From UBA12567 sp964598425 (lineage in GTDB: Bacteria > Planctomycetota > Phycisphaerae > Phycisphaerales > SM1A02), in the NCBI GenBank assembly GCA_964598425.1, contig CAZRBV010000001.1, positions 62,001 to 126,000 of the forward strand: DNA of 64,000 nucleotides. Direction: 5' to 3'. Below, piece by piece: positions 32,929-40,675 of the stretch. The translations under genes and the position numbers were made by a program. The notes under the pieces are model-generated. The model ran no database searches and was not told the DNA's origin. It saw only the letters and a list, made by a program, of their open reading frames with translations. Position 1 is the first letter of the stretch, and the number at the start of each line of letters is the position of its first letter.

Positions 32929-33528
32929 TTAGTTGATCTCCTCCGGTGAGCTGGTTTGCTCCCGGTCGGCGTTGAATGCGTTCATGGCGGCAACGGTGCC
33001 GCGGTTGATCCAGCACACGGCCGCTTCGACGGCCTGTTCGATGCCTTGTTCGACGGCGTCCTGCTGGTCTGGACGGAATGTGCCGAGGACATAAGACGCG
33101 AGTGGGATGTCGCCGGGGGCGTCGATCCCGATTCGAATACGAGCCCAATCATCACAACCAAGATGGTTGCCGATGTCGCGAAGACCATTGTGACCACCGG
33201 CACCGCCCGTTTGGCGAACGCGGATACGGCCACACGGCAGCGAGGTGTCATCCACGATGACGAGGACATCTTCTTCGGGGGACAGTTTGTAGAAGCGGAC
33301 AGCTTCGGACACGGACTGCCCACTGCGGTTTACGAAGGTCAGTGGCTTGAGGAGCATGATGCGGTCGTCATCTGTCCTCGCCTCGATGGTTGCGCCCTGG
33401 AATCGGCTGCGGGCAACTTCTCCAGGAGCAATTCGGCGGGCAAGTCGATCGATCGCCTCGAACCCGACATTGTGCCGGGTGCGATCGTACTTGGTGCCAG
33501 GGTTTCCGATTCCAACGACGAGACGCAT
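32929..33528 (-). CDS. pth: Peptidyl-tRNA hydrolase
   Basis: A 199-residue cytoplasmic esterase that releases tRNA from prematurely dropped peptidyl-tRNA. Family motifs: GIGNPGTKYDRTRHNVGFEAID with the catalytic His, FVNRSGQSV, the aspartate in VIVDDTSLP, and GGAGGHNGLRDI. Length is normal with a short extra tail. It lies between L25 and S6 with gaps of 21 and 0 bases; the L25-pth pair is a common bacterial arrangement. Confidence 0.96.
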   Translation of the reverse strand: MRLVVGIGNPGTKYDRTRHNVGFEAIDRLARRIAPGEVARSRFQGATIEARTDDDRIMLLKPLTFVNRSGQSVSEAVRFYKLSPEEDVLVIVDDTSLPCGRIRVRQTGGAGGHNGLRDIGNHLGCDDWARIRIGIDAPGDIPLASYVLGTFRPDQQDAVEQGIEQAVEAAVCWINRGTVAAMNAFNADREQTSSPEEIN

Positions 33529-33549
33529 GATGCTGCACGGATACGAGGG

Positions 33550-34206
33550 TCAGCCCTCGTCGCCGGACTCCTCTTCCTTCTTCTCGGTGATGACTACCGG
33601 CTCACTGCCGTCGGCATCGACGTCCGCAGCTTCTGCGTCACCTTCTGCTTCTTCAGCGGCCTTGTAGGCGATGTGAGCGATGTGCTTCTCGAGGTCGAGA
33701 ATTGGCTCGACGCCGTCGGGCAGATCAAGGTCTCCGATCGTCAGTGCCTCGGTGAGTTCACTGATGTCAGCCTTGATCTCAGAGGGGATGGCGCTGACCT
33801 TGCAGCGAACTTCAATCTCGCTCCGGACGACCACCAGCATGGCTCCATCTTCCTTGGTGCCCTTGGCGGTGCCGAAGAGATTGACCGGGACATTGACGGT
33901 CACGATCTGATCGAGATCCACTCGGGCAAAATCGATATGCACGAGATCATCGCCCAGATGACCGAACTGCAATTCCTTGACCAGGCAGGTTTCCTTCTGA
34001 CCGCCATCAACGCACACTTCCATGACGTGTACACCGTGGCGAAGATGATCGATCGCCTCCAGGGCGTCGACGCTGACGTGGCTTGGTGCGTCACCGCGAC
34101 CGTAGATGACGGCTGGGAGACGACCAGCATCACGCAGCCGCTTGGCGTACCGGGTTCCGGTCCGCTCGCGGGTGGCGACCTCAATGGTCGGGGTATCGTG
34201 GCCCAT
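33550..34206 (-). CDS. rplY: 50S ribosomal protein L25 (CTC/TL5 type)
   Basis: A 218-residue 5S-rRNA-binding protein of the two-domain CTC type. The N-terminal L25 domain is recognised by ATRERTGTRYAKRLRDAGRL and PAVIYGRGDAP; the C-terminal beta domain by VHIDFARVDLDQIVTVNVPV and IEVRCKVSAIPSEIKADISE. The last ~35 residues form an acidic Glu/Asp tail. ATG 34206 is chosen since GGAGGA lies seven bases upstream; an in-frame start 15 bases earlier is before that site. Confidence 0.94.
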   Translation of the reverse strand: MGHDTPTIEVATRERTGTRYAKRLRDAGRLPAVIYGRGDAPSHVSVDALEAIDHLRHGVHVMEVCVDGGQKETCLVKELQFGHLGDDLVHIDFARVDLDQIVTVNVPVNLFGTAKGTKEDGAMLVVVRSEIEVRCKVSAIPSEIKADISELTEALTIGDLDLPDGVEPILDLEKHIAHIAYKAAEEAEGDAEAADVDADGSEPVVITEKKEEESGDEG

Positions 34207-34257
34207 GGTTGGGTCCTCCAAAGAACGCGGCGACCACCTCAGGTCGCGGCGAGTGGT

Positions 34258-35238
34258 TTAACGCTTGACACCTGTTCCACGCTGGAACAGAGATGAGATA
34301 GACATATCGTGATGGATCCGATAGATCGCCTCACCGAGGAGCGGCGCGACGGGAAGCTCGACGAGTTTGTCGCGGATGGGATCGAGCCGTCCGCGATCGG
34401 GGATCGTGTCGGTGACAACGATCTGCTCGATGGGGGCGTCCTTCAGACGGTCCATGGCGAGTCCACAGAGGACAGGATGCGTCGCTGCTGCGATGACCCG
34501 CTCGGCGCCCCGATCGAGTACGAGCCGCGCCGCTTCGCAAATGGTCCCAGCCGTCGAGATCATGTCATCGACCATGACGACGGTTCGACCCTCGACGTTG
34601 CCGATGAGATTCTTGGATGCAACGCTGTCGCCGGATTCACGCCGCTTGTCGATGATGGCCAGGTCGGCATTCAGCATGGCTGCATAGCCATTGGCCACTT
34701 TGACATTGCCGACGTCTGGAGACACGATGGCCAGATCGCCGAGCTCGCTTCGAATGCTCTGGAAGTACCCGCCGATGACCGTTGAGGCAGTCAGGTGGTC
34801 GAGCGGGATATCGAAGAAACCCTGAATCTGCGCAGCGTGCAGATCCATGCACAGCACGCGGTCGGCTCCAGCCGCTGTGACGAGATTGGCCACGAGCTTT
34901 GCGGTGATCGGTGTGCGACCAGCGTCTTTGCGGTCCTGCCTGGCGTACCCGAAGTACGGAATGACCGCTGTGATGCGTTTGGCCGAAGCCCGGCGCAGGC
35001 AGTCAACAAAGATCAGCAGCTCCATCAGGTTCGCATTCACCGGATGGCAGGTCGACTGCATGACGAAACAGTCGCGGCCTCGCACGTCTTCATCAATGCG
35101 GACCAGCAATTCGCTGTCTGGGAAGAGCTCCGTCTCGGCGGCGCCTTCCGGAATGTCGAGGTGCTCGCACACCTCAGCCGTGAGTTCACGCCCCGCTCTG
35201 CCGCCGAAGATCTTCAGGTGATCGCGATCGAGATTCAT
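34258..35238 (-). CDS. prs: Ribose-phosphate pyrophosphokinase
   Basis: A 326-residue cytoplasmic enzyme that makes PRPP from ribose 5-phosphate and ATP for nucleotide, His and Trp synthesis. Motifs: FPDSELLVRIDEDVRGRDCF, HPVNANLMELLIFVDCLRRA, PYFGYARQDRKDAGRTPITA, DLHAAQIQGFF, and the PRPP loop VVMVDDMISTAGTI. Length is normal. The ATG at 35238 overlaps the glmU stop (ATGA), so the two are coupled. Confidence 0.96.
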   Translation of the reverse strand: MNLDRDHLKIFGGRAGRELTAEVCEHLDIPEGAAETELFPDSELLVRIDEDVRGRDCFVMQSTCHPVNANLMELLIFVDCLRRASAKRITAVIPYFGYARQDRKDAGRTPITAKLVANLVTAAGADRVLCMDLHAAQIQGFFDIPLDHLTASTVIGGYFQSIRSELGDLAIVSPDVGNVKVANGYAAMLNADLAIIDKRRESGDSVASKNLIGNVEGRTVVMVDDMISTAGTICEAARLVLDRGAERVIAAATHPVLCGLAMDRLKDAPIEQIVVTDTIPDRGRLDPIRDKLVELPVAPLLGEAIYRIHHDMSISSLFQRGTGVKR

Positions 35239-36017
35239 GTCGCGGCCTCCGTCTGCATTCGCTGGTGAAGGAGAGAATCAACCTGAGCGAGTTGCTCGGG
35301 TGTGTTGATTGAGAGAACGTCTTCCGCAGGGACTTCGGGCAGCAGCTCGACGCTCCAGCCGCGACTGGCCATCATGGCCGGAACTTCCGTGAGGTAGTAC
35401 TCGCCGCCGACAGGGTCTCGTGGCAGATCGACGAGCGTCTCAAGAAGCCGCGAAATGTTGAAGCAGGCGTAGGAGGGATAAACCTCCTGAATGGCCAGCT
35501 CGTCCTGCGAGGCGTTCTTCTGCTCGACGATGGCCTGGAATCGATTGTCCGCCGTTCGGACGATGCGTCCGTATCCGGTTGGGTCCTCGACTTCGGCGGT
35601 CGCGAGCGTCGCGGCGGCATTGGTGAGCTGATGCGTGCTGCGGAGCGCCGCCAACGTGGCCGACCGAATGAGCGGCCCGTCGCCTGCGAGGACGAAGGCA
35701 TCGCCGCGGAGGTGGGAGAGTTCGCTTCGGCACACATCGACCGCATGTCCCGTGCCAAGTTGTTCGGGCTGCTCAACGAATCGGATGTCGTCCTGACCCT
35801 CAAAGGCATCGCGAAGCAGCTCGCCCCGGTGCCCGATCACCAGCAGAATCGGCGAGGCACCAGCCTCGCGGCAGGCCTCAACCACCCAATGGACCATCGG
35901 CTTGCCCTGAACCTGATGCAGGACCTTGGGCAAGTCGCTGTTCATGCGCGTTCCCTTGCCCGCCGCGAGAATGACGGCAGCGCAGGGATGCTGATCAGAT
36001 TGGGGTTGCGTCGTCAT
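35235..36017 (-). CDS. glmU: GlmU-type UDP-GlcNAc pyrophosphorylase domain protein, no acetyltransferase domain
   Basis: A 260-residue nucleotidyltransferase. It matches the N-terminal half of GlmU: VILAAGKGTRMNSDLPKVLH, EQPEQLGTGHAV, LAGDGPLI with the metal aspartate, DPTGYGRIVR and GEYYLTEV. The left-handed beta-helix acetyltransferase half is absent; the protein ends right after LAQVDSLLHQR. Hence it could make UDP-GlcNAc from GlcNAc-1-phosphate but needs another enzyme for acetylation, or it may use a different sugar phosphate. It starts 13 bases after tRNA-Gln, suggesting one transcript. Confidence 0.85.
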   Translation of the reverse strand: MTTQPQSDQHPCAAVILAAGKGTRMNSDLPKVLHQVQGKPMVHWVVEACREAGASPILLVIGHRGELLRDAFEGQDDIRFVEQPEQLGTGHAVDVCRSELSHLRGDAFVLAGDGPLIRSATLAALRSTHQLTNAAATLATAEVEDPTGYGRIVRTADNRFQAIVEQKNASQDELAIQEVYPSYACFNISRLLETLVDLPRDPVGGEYYLTEVPAMMASRGWSVELLPEVPAEDVLSINTPEQLAQVDSLLHQRMQTEAAT

Positions 36018-36030
36018 GAGCTGAATTGAA

Positions 36031-36102
36031 CTGGCCCGCCAAGACTTGAACTTGGAATGCCTGGATCAAAACCAGGTGTGTTACCGATTACACCACGGGC
36101 CA
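36031..36102 (-). tRNA. tRNA-Gln (anticodon TTG)
   Basis: A 72-base cloverleaf on the minus strand. Acceptor TGGCCCG/CGGGCCA, D stem GTGT/ACAC, anticodon stem CCTGG/CCAGG with loop TTTTGAT (anticodon TTG), T arm CCAAG-TTCAAGT-CTTGG, discriminator G. CCA is not encoded. It is the first element of the glmU-prs-L25-pth-S6-ssb-L9 run. Confidence 0.95.
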
Positions 36103-36478
36103 ATTGGGAGCATTGTCCTCTGAATTCTCACGGCGGCCTGCCGGCCTGATGCGATCTCTCGACCTCCGCGAACGCGTTCTGCAGATCGGCGTCCCAGCGA
36201 CGTCGATTCGATTGAAGGCGCGGATTGCGTCGAAACGCGTGCCGCGGCTGGCCTTCCCGGAGCTGGAGCACGTGTCAGCCGCGACCGTGTACCCCGTGCG
36301 GCGCCGACCCTTGCAGGCCCTCACCGACGGCTCCTCACGATGGAAGACCTCGCAGGGTACCAGCCATCCCCTGAGAGATGCAAGGCCGGATTCCCGCCGG
36401 GAGAGCCCTCGTGGTCGATCCTCGAACCGTAGACTGCTGACGAACCGAGCTGAGTACGCCTGGGACCCCATTCGCCCG
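36103..36478. other. 376-base divergent gap between tRNA-Gln and the PBP2 gene
   Basis: No gene is supported. The PBP2 frame stays open through the whole stretch with GC-rich third positions, but the translated sequence is dominated by Arg, Ser and Pro and lacks any domain, and PBP2 enzymes start just before their membrane anchor. The opposite strand is also open in one frame. A TAGACT hexamer at about 36430 could be the PBP2 promoter. Confidence 0.4.
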
Positions 36479-38743
36479 ATGTCCATCGCTACACGCCGCA
36501 AGGCACCCGTCATGTATCACCGTCGCCTGCGCCTGATTGCCGCAGCGGTCTGTGTCGTGACCCTCGCGCTGCTGGTGCAGGCCATCCGGCTCACCTTGGT
36601 GCAGGGTGTGGGGCACCGTGAGGTGGCCGAGTCTCGCCTGCAGCAGCGGACGTGGCTTCCAACGTGGCGTGGGGCAATCCTCGATCGGGATGGAACCGTG
36701 CTGGTCCGTGATGAGCCGCGTTGGGAGGTCCGGGTTGCCTTTGACGCCATCACCGGGCAATGGGCTGAGGACCGGGCGCTGCGGGCCGCACGCCGCGCTC
36801 TGGGCCGTGAGGCGTGGTCAATGGCATCGCCGGAGGTTCGTGCCCGCGCTATTGTGGCGGCGAGGCCGCCGTGGGATGCCATCCTTGAACAGCTGTGGGC
36901 CGAGGTCACGGCCGCCGCTCATGTTTCCAGAGAGGAACTCGACCTGGAGCTCAACGACATTCGAGGCAGGGTGCAGCGAATGGCGGCCGTGGTGTGGGAG
37001 CAGCAGCGTCGTCGCCATGAAGCAAGATTTGGCCTCGATGGCGGCCCCGACTTTGTCCCACGCCCGATTCGTGAGCAGGCCCAGTCTCACGTCATCGTTC
37101 CAGACCTTCTCGATGCGCCTGCATCGGGGCTTGAGGCGTTCGCCGCGGAGTACCCTGACCTGGTTTATCTGAGTTACTCGCGTGTCCGGGGTCGCCCTGA
37201 GGGCAGCCACCGCGTTGACATCGACCTTCAGACTCTTCCCGGTCCCCTGCGACGCGCTGAGATTCGGAGCGTGCCGCTTCCGCTCGTGGCCGATGCCCTC
37301 GTCGGGCGAGTCCGGGATGAGGTGTGGGAGGAGGACGTTGCCCGCCGCCCGTTCGAGAACAAGGCGTCCGGGACGATCGATCGGGGGGGATACCGACCGG
37401 ATGATGTTGTGGGAGCCCGTGGAGTTGAGCGGGCATTCGAGGATCACCTTCGGGGCGAAGTTGGTCTTGTAGTCCGCGATCGGGATCAAGGCGAGCAGCG
37501 AAGAGAGCAGCCGATCGGTGGAGAGGATGTGACGCTTACGATCGATGCGTCGCTTCAAGCCCGTATCGAAGCCATTCTGGATCCGTCGATTGGCCTGACG
37601 AGGGTGCAGGCATATCACGCCAATGACGCGCTTCCCATTGGCACGACACTTCCTGCGAGCGTCGTGGTCTTGGAGATCGACTCGGGCGAGATTCTGGCGA
37701 TGGCGTCGACGCCGGCACCACTCGCGCTCAGTGAGCTGGGTTCTGCTGAGGTCGCCGCCTTGCAGCCGTGGCTTCTTCGAGCCGTTCAGGTTGCCGCGCC
37801 GCCTGGTTCGATTGTCAAGCCCCTGGTCCTTGCGGCGGCACTGAGCGAGGGGGTGATCGAGGCGGATTCCGTTCTGACGTGCAATGGGCACCATTTTGAG
37901 AACAGCCCGGATATTGCCAGGTGCTGGATCTATCGCCCCCGATACGGCATGGCGACGCACGGGCCGCTGGGCGCGGTCGAAGCGGTGGCCCGCTCGTGCA
38001 ACAGTTGGTTCTATGAACTCGGCGACCGGCTCGGTGCGCGGCGGCTGGCCGATTGGCTCGGGGCGTTCGGCCTCGGTGAGCCACTCGACATCGGATTGTC
38101 ACCCGAGTGGGCCGATGCACCCGTGGAGGCACCGGGATCACGACCATCAATCGAAGACATTGAAGTTCTGGAGCGTGATGGTGAAGCTACGTTCGAGAGC
38201 ATCATGCTCGCCATCGGGCAGGGCCGTTCGGCCTGGACACCGCTTCATGCCGCGGATGCCTACGCGACACTGGCCCGCAATGGCCGCCGCGTTCCGCCAA
38301 CCATCGTGAAGGGGTATGTCCCGAGCCGACACCCTGCGGGGCGTCCAGTATCGCCCTCGGTGGCGGCGCTGGCGATCGAAGGCCTCGAAGATGTTGTCAC
38401 GGAATCATGGGGGACTGCCAATCACCTCAATCTGCCGACCGGACGAGAACCGGTGTTCCGTGTTGAGGATGTTCGGATTGCAGCAAAGACGGGGACCGCG
38501 CAGGCACCTCCCTGGAAGCGAGATGTCGATGGCAACGGCAGCATCGAGAAAGGCGAGCGTGTGACCGGTCTCGACCACTCATGGGTTGTGGGGCTGGTGG
38601 GGGAAACGGGGGGCCCCTGGCGATATGCATTGGCCGTGCTGGTCGAGTATGGCGGGTCCGGCGGTCGAGTCGCCGGTCCGATTGCAGATCAGGTCATCCG
38701 CGCCATGCAGGCCGAGGGCCTGCTGGGGGGAGGTGAGCCATGA
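36479..38743 (+). CDS. Penicillin-binding protein 2-type transpeptidase
   Basis: A 754-residue class B penicillin-binding protein, likely the elongation transpeptidase that cross-links peptidoglycan together with RodA. A short basic N-terminus precedes one membrane anchor (LIAAAVCVVTLALLVQAIRL), then the dimerisation domain beginning RGAILDRDGTVLVRDEP. The transpeptidase motifs are SxxK in PPGSIVKPLVLAA, SxN in ARSCNSWFYELG, and KTG in AAKTGTAQAPPW. Start ATG 36479; ATG 36512, just before the anchor, is an alternative. The stop overlaps the RodA start by four bases (ATGA). It has a ~300-residue insertion-rich middle region with many Arg/Glu, longer than usual. Confidence 0.88.
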   Translation: MSIATRRKAPVMYHRRLRLIAAAVCVVTLALLVQAIRLTLVQGVGHREVAESRLQQRTWLPTWRGAILDRDGTVLVRDEPRWEVRVAFDAITGQWAEDRALRAARRALGREAWSMASPEVRARAIVAARPPWDAILEQLWAEVTAAAHVSREELDLELNDIRGRVQRMAAVVWEQQRRRHEARFGLDGGPDFVPRPIREQAQSHVIVPDLLDAPASGLEAFAAEYPDLVYLSYSRVRGRPEGSHRVDIDLQTLPGPLRRAEIRSVPLPLVADALVGRVRDEVWEEDVARRPFENKASGTIDRGGYRPDDVVGARGVERAFEDHLRGEVGLVVRDRDQGEQRREQPIGGEDVTLTIDASLQARIEAILDPSIGLTRVQAYHANDALPIGTTLPASVVVLEIDSGEILAMASTPAPLALSELGSAEVAALQPWLLRAVQVAAPPGSIVKPLVLAAALSEGVIEADSVLTCNGHHFENSPDIARCWIYRPRYGMATHGPLGAVEAVARSCNSWFYELGDRLGARRLADWLGAFGLGEPLDIGLSPEWADAPVEAPGSRPSIEDIEVLERDGEATFESIMLAIGQGRSAWTPLHAADAYATLARNGRRVPPTIVKGYVPSRHPAGRPVSPSVAALAIEGLEDVVTESWGTANHLNLPTGREPVFRVEDVRIAAKTGTAQAPPWKRDVDGNGSIEKGERVTGLDHSWVVGLVGETGGPWRYALAVLVEYGGSGGRVAGPIADQVIRAMQAEGLLGGGEP

Positions 38744-39957
38744 GCAGGGGCGAGCGGGGGCTGGTGCGTCCCGGCGGGTCGCTGCGGAAGACCACGCGCC
38801 GCACCTGGGTGCAACGCGTGCACTGGGCGACGCCGGCGTGGCTCTGTGTTGCTGCCGCCCTGGCGCTGACTGTGCTTGGACTTGCAGCCATCGGAACCAC
38901 GAGGCCTGAGTTGGTTCCCAAGCAAGGCGCGATTCTCGCCATTGGACTGCTTGCAGCCGCGTTGGTGACCTGGCCATCGCACCGCTTTCTGCAGTGGGTC
39001 AGTTGGCCTCTTCTCGTGGCCGTGGTGCTGTTGCTGGTTTTCCTGCTGGTTCCTGGCGTGCCTGAGGCAATCGTTCGTCCCCGCAACGGCGCGAGGCGAT
39101 GGATCAACGTCATTGTCATGGACTTTCAGCCTTCGGAACTGGCGAAAGTGGCCGTCGTGCTTGCGATCGCCACGTGGCTGCGATTCCGCCGCAATCATCG
39201 CCGGCTTCGCGGGCTCTTGCCGCCGCTGGTGATAGCGCTCGTCCCGATGGGTCTGGTGCTGCTGGAGCCGGACCTGGGAACCGCGCTGCTGTTCCTGCCC
39301 ACGGCGATCGCGATGCTGATCGCTGCGGGAGCGAGGATTCGTGATCTGTGCATCGTGGGATTGCTCGGTCTGGCAGCAGCTGCTGCGATGACGCCGCTGC
39401 TTCGGCCACATCAGCGTGCTCGAATCATGGCCATGTGGGCGCAGATTCAGGGCGACACCACCTTTGTTGACGACATTGGATATCAGGGGCAGCGAGCCAT
39501 GACACTGGTCGGTGCTGGCGGATTGACCGGCTACGGTCGCGAGCAAGCCTCAAGGCTGGTCCACTGGAATCATCTTCCTGAAGAACACAACGACATGGTG
39601 TTTGCTGTCATCGTGGTGAGGTGGGGTTTGGCGGGTGCTCTGGTCACGTGGGGCCTCTTTGGTCTGATGGCACTTGGCGGCTTGCTGGTGGCCGGTCAAT
39701 GCCGGGAGGCCTTCGGCAGACTTGTCGCGGTCGGCGCGACGACACTGTTGATTGCGCAGATGGTGGTGAATACGGGAATGACGATCGGCGTGATGCCGAT
39801 CACCGGCATGACGCTTCCGTTTGTGAGTGCCGGTGGTTCGAGCCTCGTCGCGGTATGGTTGCTCATCGGGCTGCTTCTCAATATCGGGTTGCGACCGCCG
39901 AGCCGTTTGTGGCGAGAGACGTTTGAGTTTGGTCCTGAGGATGATGTCTATGGATGA
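38740..39957 (+). CDS. rodA: SEDS-family peptidoglycan polymerase RodA
   Basis: A 405-residue polytopic membrane glycosyltransferase that polymerises lipid II during elongation. SEDS features: about ten membrane segments, GARRWINVIVMDFQPSELAKVAVVLA, LLEPDLGTALLFLPTAIAML, QSIAMxLxGaGG-like QRAMTLVGAGGLTGYG, WNHLPEEHNDMVFAVI with the conserved acidic residue, and the terminal GMTLPFVSAGGSSLVAVW. The N-terminal ~25 residues are basic and cytoplasmic. Coupled to the PBP2 gene by a 4-base overlap, which is the usual PBP2-RodA pairing; FtsW is less likely given that partner. Confidence 0.92.
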   Translation: MSRGERGLVRPGGSLRKTTRRTWVQRVHWATPAWLCVAAALALTVLGLAAIGTTRPELVPKQGAILAIGLLAAALVTWPSHRFLQWVSWPLLVAVVLLLVFLLVPGVPEAIVRPRNGARRWINVIVMDFQPSELAKVAVVLAIATWLRFRRNHRRLRGLLPPLVIALVPMGLVLLEPDLGTALLFLPTAIAMLIAAGARIRDLCIVGLLGLAAAAAMTPLLRPHQRARIMAMWAQIQGDTTFVDDIGYQGQRAMTLVGAGGLTGYGREQASRLVHWNHLPEEHNDMVFAVIVVRWGLAGALVTWGLFGLMALGGLLVAGQCREAFGRLVAVGATTLLIAQMVVNTGMTIGVMPITGMTLPFVSAGGSSLVAVWLLIGLLLNIGLRPPSRLWRETFEFGPEDDVYG

Positions 39958-40675
39958 GGCTGCAAAGGTGCGAGAACTTGCCGCGCCATTTGGACTGGAA
40001 CTGACCGACACGGACATAGACCGGCTTGGCCGGTTTCTCGATCTCCTGCACGCTGCAAACCAGCGTATGAATCTCACACGAATAGTTGAACGCGAAGAAG
40101 CCTGGACACGGCACATTCTGGACAGCTTGACGCTCATGCCGTTTGTCGAGGCGTCGGGTGCGGCTCATCTCATCGATGTTGGCACTGGTGGCGGGCTGCC
40201 GGGGATTCCCCTCGCAATCACCTTGCCGGAACTTCCCGTGACGCTGCTTGAAGCGACGGGCAAGAAAGCCGTGTACCTTTCGGAGACCGCAACCGAACTC
40301 GGGCTCGAACATGTCACGGTGCTCGCTGAACGAGCTGAATCGCTTGGAACCCCGGACGGCGGTGGCCGTGGCGCGTGGGACGTGGTGACTGCGCGAGCCG
40401 TTGGGGGGCTGCCGGTACTTCTGGAGCTCACCTTGCCACTGCTCGTCGATGGTGGGCTGCTGCTGGCAATCAAGGGGCAGCGAGCGGAAGAAGAGATTGA
40501 TGCGTCTCGGAAGGCGCTCAAGTCACTTGGTGGTACGGTTGAACTCACACACCGCACACCCACAGGGACCATCGTGGCCGTCCGGCGCACCGGGCCGATG
40601 CCACGGATGTACCCACGGCGGCCGGGCGAGCCTGCTCGGGCGCCGATTGGAGGAATTCCACGTGACCAGCGGTGA
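39950..40675 (+). CDS. rsmG: 16S rRNA (guanine527-N7)-methyltransferase RsmG (GidB)
   Basis: A 241-residue S-adenosylmethionine-dependent methyltransferase of the small-subunit rRNA. Motifs: LLHAANQRMNLTRIVEREEA and WTRHILDSL at the N-terminus, the SAM-binding DVGTGGGLPGIPLAI, LLEATGKKAVYLSE, and VVTARAVGGLPVLLEL. The ATG at 39950 overlaps the RodA stop and has TGAGGA upstream; ATGs at 39941 and 39944 are possible. A basic C-terminal extension follows the last strand. Its 3' end overlaps the helicase start by 14 bases. Confidence 0.93.
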   Translation: MDEAAKVRELAAPFGLELTDTDIDRLGRFLDLLHAANQRMNLTRIVEREEAWTRHILDSLTLMPFVEASGAAHLIDVGTGGGLPGIPLAITLPELPVTLLEATGKKAVYLSETATELGLEHVTVLAERAESLGTPDGGGRGAWDVVTARAVGGLPVLLELTLPLLVDGGLLLAIKGQRAEEEIDASRKALKSLGGTVELTHRTPTGTIVAVRRTGPMPRMYPRRPGEPARAPIGGIPRDQR

